NCBI GenBank assembly: GCA_021018815.1 | Contig: JAITYX010000055.1 | Coordinates: 1,969,001 to 2,033,000, forward strand | DNA length: 64,000 bases | From: Talinum fruticosum | Lineage: Eukaryota > Streptophyta > Magnoliopsida > Caryophyllales > Talinaceae | Reading direction: 5' to 3' | Shown here: in pieces, positions 13,301-25,111 of the stretch | Layout: each line of letters begins with the position of its first letter | Numbering within the stretch: the first letter of the stretch is position 1 | Translations under genes and position numbers: made by a program | Notes under the pieces: model-generated | The model's input: the letters and a program-made list of their open reading frames with translations, nothing else | Databases searched by the model: none | Told to the model about the DNA's origin: nothing

Positions 13301-14065
13301 ATTTCAATCACAATTAATTGAAATTGATGAACAAAATGATGGGCTACATCATCCAAAGACTAAAGAGGAAAGGGGTTTTGTTTGGATCCTTGGCTTCCGG
13401 TCTTCAACATTACATGTACCAAACATAGAGCCATGAAAGATAGCAGTGTTTTGATTAGTGCTTAAAGATTGTCACTACCTTAGCGATCTCTGACGACTAA
13501 ATCTCGAGACACTAATATCTATAGGGTTCAATTCGTACAAGATTTACTGATGCACAATTAAGGTAGACTAAAAAATCGGAAATAAAAAAATTATAATTAC
13601 ACGTAACACCCCCTCCCCCCAAAAAAAAACCCACCCACCCAAAAAATCGATCTCTACATGAGGTGCAGTTGTGTTTTGCATATTTTTCATTTAGTTTGGT
13701 TTCCAGTTTTTAGAGAAAAGAATAAAAATATTGACATGGGACATTCAGGTCTGATATTGGCCAAGGAAAATTATCCAACTTATAAATCTGGATGACTCAG
13801 GTCAAGCAATTATATTTCATTGTATGGGTTGTCCAGACCTAATTTTTGCCGGTGCTATTCTCGAGTATGATTCCTAGGAGCTCACTGTCCCATCCTCAGA
13901 CATTATCACATTTGAAGCTTCAGCTTGTGATTACTTTGACAGTTCTGTATACCACTGTTCCATTAACTTCCTATATCACAACATTAATTAAAATTTTCCT
14001 GATTTGCAGCTGAATACAAATCAGGTGAATCATCGAATCAGGCAACTATGTGGATCAATCCCTGA
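7383..14065 (+). CDS. B3 domain protein of the DUF313 type (exons partly resolved; frame break)
   Basis: A strong polypyrimidine tract and acceptor end at 7380, and ATG follows at 7383. The first frame reads FDLNCAPLDQ...VIK, then shifts. The second frame carries KLTKSDM, QLVLPRHSVEQHIVP, VVDDENRNQHYL and REGQEMRFGW, the order typical of plant DUF313/B3 DNA-binding domains. The two frames join if the A5 run at 7436-7440 has one more A. An alternative is that coding starts after an acceptor at 7430. A later exon ends at 8288 (donor CG|GTAAGT). It holds an acidic Asn/Asp/Glu-rich stretch and PIKKRR, a likely nuclear localisation signal. It joins a terminal exon at 14010 (stop 14063-14065) across a 5.7-kb intron. 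The exon boundary between 7,744 and 8,030 is not resolved. Probable nuclear transcription factor; targets unknown. Confidence 0.6.
9300..11350 (-). mobile_element. Degenerate RTE-type LINE remnants in the B3 gene's last intron
   Basis: On the minus strand, fragments in order read VFGDDILLTEE (around 10,000-9,970), then WRDTLES, then IEEEVTIDDAL, RYRCLGS and finally LECCPTKK...TRML (around 9,600-9,520). These match the reverse transcriptase and C-terminal part of plant RTE-clade non-LTR retrotransposons, where the catalytic motif is FADD and the later motif is LYG-ECW. A second LYDIECW-like fragment at about 10,950 is out of order and suggests rearrangement or two insertions. Stops and frameshifts are frequent. 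The outer limits are approximate. Confidence 0.55.
11430..13730. other. Intronic AT-rich sequence with short duplicated phrases
   Basis: No gene is recognised. The phrase gcatcctaacctacctaggg recurs at about 12,132 and 12,268, a local duplication. The open frames near 11,430-11,770 lack conserved motifs. Confidence 0.4.
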
Positions 14066-15659
14066 AAAAATGCTGCAATGGCTCCCCAATGTTGAAGAGA
14101 GCTCAAGACTTGCTCATTTCTACCCATCAACCTATACAGTCATATTTAAGTTTATGCTTCGAGTACAGTAAACTGTAGAGGGGGAAGAGGAACTTGGTGG
14201 ACACCTTTAAAACAGGACTTATTTCCTCGCTTTCTCAGCACCATTGTTGCCCTAGTTTTGTCATCAAATACCGCAGTTAACAATTTCAATTTGTGTAGTT
14301 TAATAGTTCAGGAGTGCTAGCTATAGCTATACTTTGCAAGTCAAAATGGGATCGATGCAACATATCTAACACACCCATTGGCAGTATATTGCCAAGTAAC
14401 CACACTGCTCGTCTTTTAATTGTAAGACATGTTAACAGCAGGGTATGAATATCAGAATTAAACAAATACGATAAAGATAATATAACAAAAATACCTCCAT
14501 CTTTAACCTCCTACACATGATTTCTGAAGGTTGGCACTGTAAGAAAACTGATCTTAATCAGAACGTGTGATCATCTGCATAAAGACAAATGATTAAAGTT
14601 AAGCCCATGAATATGAATCAATTCTCTGAATTTGGCAGATGGCACAACCATATACCTGCCTCTCTGCAATCTTCTTATTCGTCTGCTTAATTTGTAACTG
14701 TAAGTACTCCCATTATGCTCTGTAGCTTTTTACACATTATCTTTTAAGTATAAAATATCAATGCTTTACAGCCAGCTGCCATCGGAAAACTTAGTATGTT
14801 TCAACTATACTCAAGCGAAAACTGAATTCATGCAAAACACAGGTTTTTGTTATCCAGAATGTGAAATCCCAAAGCAATGAAGGGTACCTAGGCAAGAGCC
14901 AAAAAGAATAATATGCCAACAAAAAAGGCAGAACAAACTTCACTATCTCCTGGTATAAGACTATCCTAAGCACTGCTATATGTTGTTGATTACTATCTCA
15001 TTGAAAATTTCTTCATATCATAACTTCTCTGTCCGTAAACACATTCTTAAGATGATGTTCCCAGCTCTTCAACCTCTACAATGGGTACAGTGGTCTGAGT
15101 TCACACATCAAGGACACGTGCCCATAGAAGCTACCACTGAAGCTGTTATGATGAATAGAAAAATTGAAATAGTGCAAGAGGATTCCACAAAAACGAAATG
15201 CAAATAAGACGGAGAAAAAGATATTAGAGCGAACACCAGGGAGAGGGACAATGATGCAATTTAAGAAAATCAGGCCATCTACATTAACATTTTTACATGG
15301 AATCTGAAAATTTTCCAGATCAATGTCCCTATCAAGCAGTGGAGCAAAGCCCCATGCTTGTGATTGTAGAACTTAACTTCCAGGGACTTCCAACAGATAA
15401 GAGGTCACATCAATTACCAGCAAACAACAATGCTATCAGCCCTCTGAGCTCTCAACTTAATCTCACACTCTGTAGGCAGCATCGGTAATTACAACCAGAT
15501 ACTGCCAGGTGGTTTGCTTAACCCCTTTGTTTCAAGCACATCATGACAGATCCCAACAATCATACCGGCACAGCAATGGCAAAGGGGTTGAGTCTGCTTG
15601 AAAATCCACTTTGTCTCATACATCAGCTTCACAATATTGGTAAATATAACAAGAGACTA

Positions 15660-18600
15660 TCAGGTTCTTGGCCTAACCCTTCTCCCATTGGTATCACCAC
15701 CATCTGACAGTTGGGCCCACACACTTGGAGATTTTCCACCAGCACTACTACAATCATCCTCACACCCTGCAACTGTCTTCAGAAGCTCTGATTGCAATGA
15801 TGGATAGTATTCTTTAAGATACTCAAAGCCATCCGAGCGCATAACAGCTGCAAAATGCAAAAGAAAAAAACAAAGTATAAGAAAATGTATTGACAAAACT
15901 TGCTCAAATCATCAGTGTGCAAGCAAATATTACAGTGTCAGTGTCTATCGGAAATGAAAAGCGTAACTGCCACAAACAACAGAAAATCGCTGAAATTCTC
16001 CAAAATGAATAAAACCCTTAATTTCATGTCACTTGCAGAACTTTTCACTAGAGGCATTCTAGCTAAAAAGGCAGAGATCAGAAGTTCACCTGCAAGGTTT
16101 TCAGCTGCAAATCTTAGACAAACAGCCTTCAACTCAGTCGCATGGTAGCAATCAGCTAATGCCAAAATCTCACCCACTGTATTAACTGATATATATTTGC
16201 ACAAACAAGATTCACACAACTGACTCAACCTTGCCAGACCATACTTGTCTGCCACCGCCAGCAACTTTGCAATTAACAATTCAGATATGCGGGAATCCAA
16301 CGACGAACTGCATGGAGTTCGGTCCACATCATCCACAAGTGTGTCTCTGTATATGAAGTGTAACAAAGCCTGTAGTGCATAAGGAAAGCTTGAATAGAAT
16401 ATTTATCAAAGATCATGTTGAATTTACAATGATAAACCAATAGTTTCTAATTAAGTTCCAAATTTCCAACTAAAACATTCATCAAACAATAAAATTATCC
16501 CCACCCCCCAAAAAAAAAGAAAAATCTTTACAGCTGAAGAAAGGGGAAAGATAAGGAAGAAGCAACATAAATGCTTTAAAGGGAAGAAATGTTCTCACTA
16601 ATACCATTAACAAGTGTTACACGTGTGACGAAGGACCTACAATGGATTGTAATTTAGGAGTAAAAATTAACTGAATTCACGAATAAGGATTGAATTTTGA
16701 CCTTGAATACTTCAGGCTCCATATCTTCAACAATGATCTCTTCTTTTCCTTCCTCTAATTTATCAAATAATTGAGACCTAAACACAGCAGACCGAGCTGA
16801 TAACACCAATTTATGAGCATGAAGCTTCTTTCCAGACACATCAAAAACAATATCAGCACCTTCCATATTTTCCAACAACATGCCAAAATGCACTCCTATG
16901 TCAGACTTAGGAACCCGGATCTGATGCAATCTGAGACAATCTACCGACGACACTACAACACCAACAGTACAATTGATTTTCAGGCAGTCATCCTTGAGAT
17001 AAGTTGATTGCTCAAGCAAACTCCTCTTGAAGAAACGTTTGTATCCCCTGTATTTACATAATAAACAATACAGAAGATATAAAAGTCAGATGACATGGCC
17101 TGCTAAATCTGTTATCAAGATTTCGGTAAATAAAAGAGAATTCTCCATAGAAAAAAATAATAAAAGATAATTCTCGTACAAAGGCAAATACTGTACTAAA
17201 GTAGGAGAGATCTTTTGACAACTCCAGACAGACTGTTGCATCTGACAGAAAAGGAAATATATGCACACAGGTGCAGACCACAGAAATAAGACATGTAGCT
17301 GAAGATCCAACATACAAACTTCTTAAGGTAAACAAAGCAACATTTGAAATAAGACAAAAACATGACAGAAAGTTACAGAGAAAGTACAAACGGAACATAA
17401 TAACAATGTATTTTAGCTCAAACCTGACTTGATCTTCATGACTTGTCATATAAAGTAATCATCTATCATGATCATTATTTGATATGCTATTTTAATTCCA
17501 AACCAAATTTACATAGAGAAGAACATTAATGCAGACATTTAACATGCCACACCATAGATTCACGAGAGTTGAATAGGGTCCAAACACCATAACCACACTC
17601 GATAAACAAGCAAAAGTACATCATCATAGGCATTGGAAGACATATGAACCAGTTGGATAAAAGGAGGAAGAATACTTAGCATAGGGCGATAAAATGCACA
17701 TAAAAACACTTACTTGAATGACAACTCAACAGTGTCTCCAAATCTACTAGTAATGTAGACATATGTGATTTAATGAAGGAAATAAAAGTTCCTCTAAATA
17801 CAACCAGCTTAATCTTCAAAGGGTGCCCCGAACCTTAGTCGATGATTTCTCAAACTAATGCCCTAGATACCACATGGGATCGGAAGTTATTGCTCTTGCA
17901 AAGGGAAAACCGAAAAACTGAAATTTTGACCCTCAACTCAGTTCTTTCCATCTAAAGCCCAACAATAGAGTCTCCCAAAAACTCTAGCAACATCATAGAA
18001 GGTTGAACATGTACGAAGAATTACAAGTAACACCATAATATAAGATACCACACTTCATGGCACCCTAAGTTCCCAATTCTCCAAAAGAGCCATAATCATG
18101 AAAAAATAAAAAATTGTCATGAAACAACAACAAAATTACATAGAAACATACCACATAATCCCCTCGTATAAGATTGTGATCAAACAAACAACAAACAAAT
18201 TCCATGGAAACATACCACATATCCCCCCTATAAGATTGTGATCAAAGAAACAACAACAACAACAAATTACATAGAAACATACCACATACTCCCCTGTATT
18301 TCAAGGTATAGGGCCCGCTCTCGGGGAGCGGTCGAAATGGCTGTGAACCTTATGCTTCCCCTGATCACTCTGATCAACAAGCGTAAGCTCGAACAACGCC
18401 CTGACGTCGGTCCCCTCGCTGGCCAACGCAATGAAGACCGAGACATAAGCCGAACTATCTTCCAGATTCTTGCCATCGGGGTAGAAGTAGATCGCCCATT
18501 GGAACCCTCCAACGCTGAAATTGTCGCTCGCAATGTGCTTTCCCACTCCCATCCCCTTCGCCAGCGAATACCCTTGGATGACAAATTTGTGCGAACCGTT

Positions 18601-18663
18601 GACCGTTTGGGTTACAAACCTTGAGCTAGTCGGAGAAATCGCCGGCGTCAAAGCCTCCGACAT
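15660..18663 (-). CDS. MATH-BTB protein (BPM family), copy A
   Basis: Four exons on the minus strand: 18663-18283, 17047-16702, 16369-16090 and 15847-15660. The product would have about 398 residues. The MATH domain is in exon 1 ([33 protein letters not shown]). The BTB domain spans exons 2-3 ([28 protein letters not shown]), followed by a BACK-like helical end ([20 protein letters not shown]). Family members bridge CUL3 E3 ligases to transcription-factor substrates. Exons 2-4 are intact. Exon 1 has two frame breaks: a C run (plus-strand G4, 18323-18326) one base shorter than copy B, and a G run (plus-strand C4, 18291-18294) that breaks YRG/SMW before the donor. Both are corrected by one extra base. 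The start is ATG at 18663; an upstream in-frame GTG extension is absent in copy B. Confidence 0.85.
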
Positions 18664-18771
18664 TGTTGCAGACTGGTGAGGAGACACGGAGAGGGCAGGG
18701 AAGAGAGAGAAAATTCGTCAATTCGTCGAATTCATGCAGAAGGGGAGCGGGAATTTGAGGGGTTGATTGGG

Positions 18772-18800
18772 TATATAATCAGCGAAAGAAAGCTAGGGTT
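18772..18800 (-). promoter_or_regulatory. TATA box and telo-box upstream of BPM copy A
   Basis: On the minus strand TATATA lies about 109 nt before the ATG, and a TAAACCCTAG telo-box lies just upstream of it. Both are conserved at the same spacing in copy B (TATATA 32967-32972), which supports function. Confidence 0.5.
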
Positions 18801-18865
18801 TACTACGGGGGTTATGGCGGTAGAGCAGATGGAAAACCGGTGGTGGTCGTGGGAAATGGGGAAAG

Positions 18866-18912
18866 TCTGCAGGTGGTCGGAAAGGGAAAGGGAAAGGGAA
18901 AGGGGCAGGGGG
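18866..18912. repeat. GGAAAG short tandem repeat upstream of BPM copy A
   Basis: Four to five GGAAAG units followed by a G-rich tract. The homologous place in copy B (33,060-33,090) is G-rich but lacks the regular repeat. Confidence 0.6.
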
Positions 18913-19075
18913 TCAATGGCCTGGCTGCCAATGGTTAGTGTCTGTTTTTTTTTTTTTTTTTTTGGAGGAAAAGACAAGTGTTAATTTCTTTTTGTTTTTG
19001 TAAAATTTATAATTAAGTAAATTTCTATTAAAAGGGAAATAAATAGTTTGAAAAGAATTAGATACAACTCAAGAG

Positions 19076-22000
19076 GAAAATGCAGGCCATGAAGGGGTGG
19101 GGGATCCGATACCCCATGGATAATATAGCAACATGGAATGTCCAAGGCCTTAATGGCCCTAATAAGCAAAAGGAGGTGCTCCGTTTATGCAATATTAATA
19201 AAGTTGGCATGATTGGGATGGTAGAAACAAAAGTCGGGACTTGTTGCAGCTTACTTCAAAGGATGGCAACATCACACAAATATCAATGAAGCTCGGAAAG
19301 CCAAGGTATGGATTATTTGGCTACCGACTTTCTTTCGTGTACACGCCCTTTCAACTTACGCTCGACTTATACATTGCAAAGTTACTCATACTTTCCCAAA
19401 CAAGCGGCTTTACCTCGGTGTTGTTTATGGTTCAAATGACGAAGAAGTTAGACAGGAATTATGGTCTCAAATAAACCGGATCTCATCCCCTATGAATGAA
19501 CCCCGATCGGTGACGGGGAACTTTAATCACTTGCTAATCATGGACGACAGAATAGGGGATGCTCCAGCTTACCTATCAAGACATTGCTGACTTTCATAAC
19601 TCGTGTTTATTCTCGGGGTTACGGGATATGAAATGGTATGGTCGCAAGTATACTTGGACAAATAAGCAGGAACCACATTCTAGAATCTTCTCTAAAATTG
19701 ACAAGGTCCTAGTCAATGGCCAATGGCTCACCGCCAACCAAGATGCTACGAGTGTTATTCTTATTTGATAAAGCCTCCGACCACTCTCCAAACTTAGTAA
19801 AATTTTTTGAGATGTAAAAAATTGGACGAAGCCTATTTAAGTTCTTTGACATGTGGATTTCGATCCATCCTTCCTAAACATCGTAGGAACCGTATGGAAA
19901 ACAAGCATAGGAGGAAACATAATGGTTCAAGTTTATCGAAGCTTGATAAACTACGAGAGGCCTCTTAGGCAACCGAACAAAGATAAGTTTGGGGATATCC
20001 AACGCATATATGCTAAAGCTAAGGCAGCCCTTGGGGACATCAATATGAAACTCCAACGCAACCCACATGATCATACCCTGCATGACATGGAATTCCAACT
20101 TCACACTCGAAGTCAAAATGTGGAAATACGAGACTTGAGAGGTTCTACATTCAAAAACCAAGGATGACTCGGCTAAACATGGGAGATTCAAATGACAAAT
20201 ATTTCTATGAAGCGTTAAAAGCTAAACACCATGCCAATAGAATTTCCTCTTTCCGGATGAATGATAGGGAATGGTGTTGGGACTATTCACAGTCGTGGAC
20301 CACTTCCTGCAATTCTATAGTGAACAACTGGGAAACCTGCAAAATTCACCGAGCCGATTCATGAAGACATAATTGCCATGGGGGAACTTTGAACATATGT
20401 GAACAAATAGCCCTGGTCAAACCATTCTCCAAGGATGATGTTAAAATAGCATTGTTCTCGATCCCTACTCACAAAAGTCCAAGGCCGGATAGGTTTAATA
20501 GTGGGTTTTTAGAGAAAGTTGGACCATTATTGAAGAGGATATATGCTCGGCAAGTACTCTACTCCTTCCAACATGGATTCCTACTTTAGCAATGGAATGC
20601 TACTAGAATAACACTTGTACCTAAGGTGCCTAACCCAGCTGAGTATAGGCCCATTACCTCGCTGCAATACCCTATACAAGTGTATCTCAAAAATGTTGTG
20701 TGAAAACTCGAAGAAAGTACTTCCCTCTCTTGTGAACGACAACCAATATGCTTTTAGAAGGGAGACTAATTGGCCACAACATAATGATCTGCCGAAACTT
20801 GGTGAGGCTATACCAAAGGAAAAAAGTTTCCCGAGATGCATGTTTAAAATTGACTTAAGGAAGGCTTACGACTCTATCTCATGGGAGTTCCTGTAGCAGC
20901 CTACTATGCTACATGAAATTCCCAACCGAGTTCGTAAATTAGGTCATGACTCGCAGTAACTACCTGCACATATACCTTGAGTATTAATGGTAGAACAAAT
21001 GGATGGTTCCAAGGGAAGAAAGACTCGAGACAAGGGGATCCTGTGTCTCCCCTCCTTTTGTTCTAGTCATGGACTACCTTGCTAGAACCTTGCAATTCCA
21101 AGCTAGCCAACAAACTTTCGGATTCCACCCATTGTGTAAAGGACTGAAGCTTATTAACATAAGCTTTGCAGATGACCTCATGATATTTTGTAATGGTCAT
21201 ATTCCCACAAGTGAAGACAAGTGATGACAAGACTTCGCCATTTCTCAAACTCCACTCGGATTAACAAAGCAAACACCCACAAATTGCAAGTGGTTATTCG
21301 CTGGAACAACAGAGGAAGTCGACAAACAAATTCAAGAGATTACAGGATTCCCCAAAGGTGAGTTCCCTATCAAATACCTAGGGGTTCCTCTAACAACTAA
21401 GAAATGGAAAATTAGTGATTGTCAACAATTGGTGGAGAAAATCACCAAAAGGGTGCGATGTTGGACATCTAGGCACCTTTCATATGCTCGGCAGACTCCA
21501 GCTTATAAATTCCTTTCGATGGCTATGCACACATAATGGGCTAGCTTATTTATGCTACCCAAGAAAGTCATCAAACAAATTGAAGCCATCTCGTAGGAAC
21601 TTCTTGTGGTCTCAAACTGCTGAGTTCAAGAAGGTCCCCCATTACTTGGAACATTATATGCACCTCTAAATCAGCAGGAGGGTTAGGAATAAGAAATTGT
21701 GGGTTTTGGAACAAAGTCAGTAGCGGCTAAACACTTATGATTTTTAATTGATGATAAATGTTTCCTATGGGTGAAATGGATCCATGGATTATACATCAAA
21801 CAGAATGACATATGGCAGGTCCAAGCAACAACAAATACCGCATGGTACTCGGAGACAAATCCCGAAAATTCGAAGGAGTTTGCAGTTGGCTATTCCAACA
21901 ATAGATGGACAACTAATACCTCTAGTTAATACACAATTGCAAGTGGCTATAAATGGCTTCAAAGCGAGTGTGTCTAAAATACCATTTACACGAGATGATA

Positions 22001-22584
22001 TGGGATAGATACAACATCCCAAAATTCTCTGTGAGCTTTTGGAGGGCATGGCTGAAAAGGCTACCAACCATGGATAGATTGAGGGCTATGCTCATATGAA
22101 CAACTTGTGATATATGCCCTTTATGTCTACACCAAAAGGAATCTCATGAGCACCTCTTCTACGAGATGTGCATACGAGTCAAATGGTGATACAAAATATC
22201 CTAACCCGTAAACAACTATGGCAATCTGTCTATAGTCTTGAACATGTGAAAGACATATATGAGGCGCGCAGATACCCTAAGCTCCAAGCCAAAATATTTG
22301 GGATATGCATCACAACCGCCACAACTCAGCTTTGGAGGGAGAAAAATTTCACATGTTTCAATAGAGTTTCACATACCGCTTGCCAAGTCACGGGGCTATG
22401 CCTAAGCCTAATCAACAATAGAATCGGGTTTCTTGCTCATATTTGTACAAAAACTAAACACAAAGAGAGACTATCGGTTTTTGTTTCATAGAATGTTTAT
22501 TTTACACCTAATGACCCCTTGTACATGAGGTAATTTTCCCGAGTGGTAATGAGATTACATTGATTTCATACCCCAAAAAAAAAA
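19076..22584 (+). mobile_element. Degenerate L1-type LINE (non-LTR retrotransposon)
   Basis: Broken frames on the plus strand give the full domain order of a plant L1 ORF2. The endonuclease fragments are ATWNVQGLNGPNKQKEV, IGMVETKV, DDRIGDAP, GLRDMKWYGRKYTW and IFSKIDKVLVNGQW. The reverse transcriptase fragments are HKSPRPDRFNSGFL, FKIDLRKAYDSISWEFL and SFADDLMIF (catalytic FADD). A zinc-knuckle-like CDICPLCLHQKESHEHLF lies near 22,100-22,170. An A-rich tail follows at about 22,571-22,580. More than ten stops and frameshifts are present, many by substitution, so unlike the host genes this is genuinely dead. ORF1 is not visible, so it is probably 5'-truncated. It is absent from the matching position of duplication copy 2. 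Confidence 0.88.
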
Positions 22585-24063
22585 TTTAATAAGAAGATAA
22601 AAAAATTTATTTAAAAAGGAAAGTTATTAAAAATTTTATTAAGATAAGATTCCATTTAAATGGATATAAATAACTCTTATCCGTCGTAGGTAGGGTGACA
22701 GTTAGCAAAATTGTAAAAAATAGCTGCCTTTTTTTCTTTTGAGATGAAAATAAAGCTGCCTTAAATATATGAATTATCATTTTATTTGCAAAGATTTAAA
22801 AAGAAAAAAAAGGATGATATGCAAATGAATTTTCTATCCAAATTTATAAATCTAACCGAAAGTTGTGCCCTACCCCTCTCCCTTATTTATAAATTATAAC
22901 CAAATATTAGGAATATAATAAAATTAACTCTAAATGCATTTGTTTATAATAGTAATTACCTGAAATGGATTTGTCAACCAATACAAACATTAATAAGTAT
23001 TTGATAATAAGCATGAAATTGGTGAAGTAGAAATCAATATTTTTTTAAAAAAAATAACAGTAATACATTTACATGAGGTCTAAACCAATTAATCCATAAA
23101 AATTTTGATTTTGATTTATATAACTATTAGGATATGGCACTTACATATTAAGTTAATGGTGAAAATTTAATTTATTAAAATTTTTAAACAATATGTGCAT
23201 AACACTAGTTTAAAAATTAGTAGTAATAAATAAAGAATGTATTACAAACATTTTATTTTTATAAATTTTTATATTTATAATGGTGAATCAGAATAGAGAT
23301 CAAAATTTTTGCTTTGAACTTAAATGTGTTATTTCCGCTTTGATAATTATTAATAAAATAATAAAAGGCGCAAAAACTTGGGGAATAATAACAATAGTCG
23401 ATTAAGTTACATGCAGCAGACTAGAAAAAATTAGAGCAGGAGGTGCTTTTCTTTTTGGTCATATAATAGATAGAGGATTTTTATTTTCTTTTTTTTTTGG
23501 AGGGGGCGGGGGCTGTGTGAGTGCGTCATGAAAAACATTTACCTTGTTGTCATCCTTATCGACATTTTTTTCATCATTGGCAAACTAAATGAACCGTGGT
23601 CCAGTAGTTTAACTGTACCCAAAATCTTGGACCATTCAAGTTACGCTAAGTTTAGTGAGCTACAGTATCCTAATCTCCTATTCCCGTTATCTGGAACACT
23701 AAGAGACCAAACATATGATTATTAGAATATCGACTACACATCTAAGAGTATATACTTTCAAAACATATGTCAACGAGATAATTGGACGAAAGAAAAAATT
23801 GTCGAATTTCGTGAGCCTAATATAATAACGTGTCACCTAAAAATATATGCTCCCAATGGATATAAAAATTTATACATAGTTATCAGGCAAGTAATATGTA
23901 GCCTGATATGGATTGTATTTACCGAGAACAAGCCCAGCATGAGCCTTCTTGGTATCATTTCTATCCTCATGGCTGCACATGGATCATGCCATATTCTAGG
24001 TTCGGAGGATCAAGGAGCAGGAGCCCCACCCCCCCCACCCCCAAATGGCAAACAGAATCTATT
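22585..24063. other. AT-rich intergenic stretch of duplication copy 1
   Basis: No gene is seen. The segment aligns in patches with about 34,700-35,800 in copy 2, for example at tataaatctaa and aaccgtggtccagtagttt. Confidence 0.6.
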
Positions 24064-24123
24064 TTCATGAAACCGTGATGGGAAAAAACGGGGTTCATGA
24101 AACCGTGATGGGAAAAAACGGGG
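24064..24123. repeat. 30-bp perfect tandem duplication
   Basis: The unit ttcatgaaaccgtgatggga plus the following aaaaacgggg occurs twice back to back with a 30-bp period. There are no differences until the final base, indicating a recent event. The homologous region of copy 2 lacks it. Confidence 0.85.
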
Positions 24124-24339
24124 GAGAGAAATAGCAACTAGCACTCAAGCCTCCCAGAGTCCAAAAGCGAGCGACCGAAATGCCGAGCAAGCCGTGTCGC
24201 ATGCTTGTTATGTCCTCTTCGTTCACGGCTTCCTCGGCCACTAATCTCGTTGATGAAGCTTCTATCTCCTCACCTCTCTCAATATCCCCTCACATCACAT
24301 CACACTCCAAACACCTATTATTACATACAAGTTTCCCTT

Positions 24340-24739
24340 AGCTTTTTATGTACTGAATAGAGGATGGCAGGCTCGATCTCGGGAATCCCCTCAGGATCGA
24401 GTTCTTTTATAGACACCTGCTTGAGCTAGGGGTGAGGGTGGAAGCAGAAGCACTGATTGGACAACACCCCTGGGTCATCGGGTTCCTAACGGTTTGCTGA
24501 CTCCAACTATGAACCAAAGCAGAATGTAACACAGTGTGAATAACTCACTCATTAAAAGTTATTTAAAATATCTATGATTTATTCCACGCATGTGAGGTCG
24601 ATGGTGGAACTCTAACAATGCATTTGATTTGGCTTTTTATGTCATTCCTTACTGAATCGTTATCCCAAAATATCCGATTCCCATTTGTCTCACTCAACAC
24701 ACTCACACACTACAGACGCATCAGTAGAAGGAAAAGCTC
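24340..24739 (+). promoter_or_regulatory. Orphan duplicate of the CNX1 5' flank
   Basis: Phrases here match the sequence just before the CNX1 start codon: catgtgaggtcgatggtggaa (36,398 area), tttggctttttatgtcat, tctcactcaac, and gacgcatcagtagaaggaaaagc against gacgcaccagtcaaagggaaagc. The match stops about 8 nt before where the CNX1 ATG would be. The sequence then switches to B3-gene intron DNA at ttgacat. Whether it still drives transcription is unknown. Confidence 0.7.
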
Positions 24740-25025
24740 TTGACATCAGTCGGATATTTGGGTCTGGTTTTGGTCATGGAAAATTATCCAGGTTATAAAT
24801 TTGGACAAGTCCGGTTCAAAAAATTATTACAATTGTACGAGTTGTCCAGACCTAATTTATTGCTGGTGCTATTGTTTAGTATGATGCCTAAGAGCACACT
24901 GTCCCACGCTCAGACTATCAAATTTCGAACTTCATTTTGCGATTACTTTGGCAGTTGTCTGTACCTACCACTGTTCCATTATTTTCCTATATCACTCCAT
25001 TAACTAAAATTTTCTTGATTTGCAG

Positions 25026-25111
25026 CCAAACACAAATCAGGTGAATTGTCAAATCAGGAAACTATCTGCACCAATCCCGGAAAAAATGCTGCAATGGCTC
25101 CCCAATGTTGA
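25026..25111 (+). pseudogene. Orphan duplicate of the B3 gene's terminal exon
   Basis: The acceptor tgatttgcag is kept at the same place as at 14,009. The exon reads KHKSGELSNQETICTNPGKN and continues to a stop at 25,109-25,111. The original reads EYKSGESSNQATMWINP then stop. One substitution (TGA in the original, GGA here) makes the copy's frame longer. No upstream B3 exons were duplicated, so it is an exon without its gene, now downstream of the CNX1 promoter copy. Confidence 0.7.

Larger units (their letters stand above)
13731..24739. repeat. Segmental tandem duplication, copy 1 (about 11.0 kb)
   Basis: This block is co-linear with 24,740-36,581. Landmarks in order are the intron end and terminal exon of the B3 gene (14,010 against 25,026), the BPM gene (15,660-18,663 against 26,713-32,860), the AT-rich stretch containing gtggtccartagtttaact (about 23,590 against 35,370), and the CNX1 5' flank (about 24,590-24,737 against 36,400-36,581). 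Both copies begin at ttgacat (13,731 and 24,740). The L1 LINE at 19.1-22.6 kb is unique to this copy. Divergence is considerable outside exons, so the event is old. Confidence 0.88.

Noticed and set aside
18267..18584. Alternative-frame open reading frames in BPM exon 1 and its mirror at 32,497-32,730
   Set aside because: GC-rich coding DNA opens several frames; only the MATH frame carries conserved motifs.
18664..18687. Eight-codon upstream extension of BPM copy A
   Set aside because: It depends on a GTG start and is not open to an ATG in copy B.
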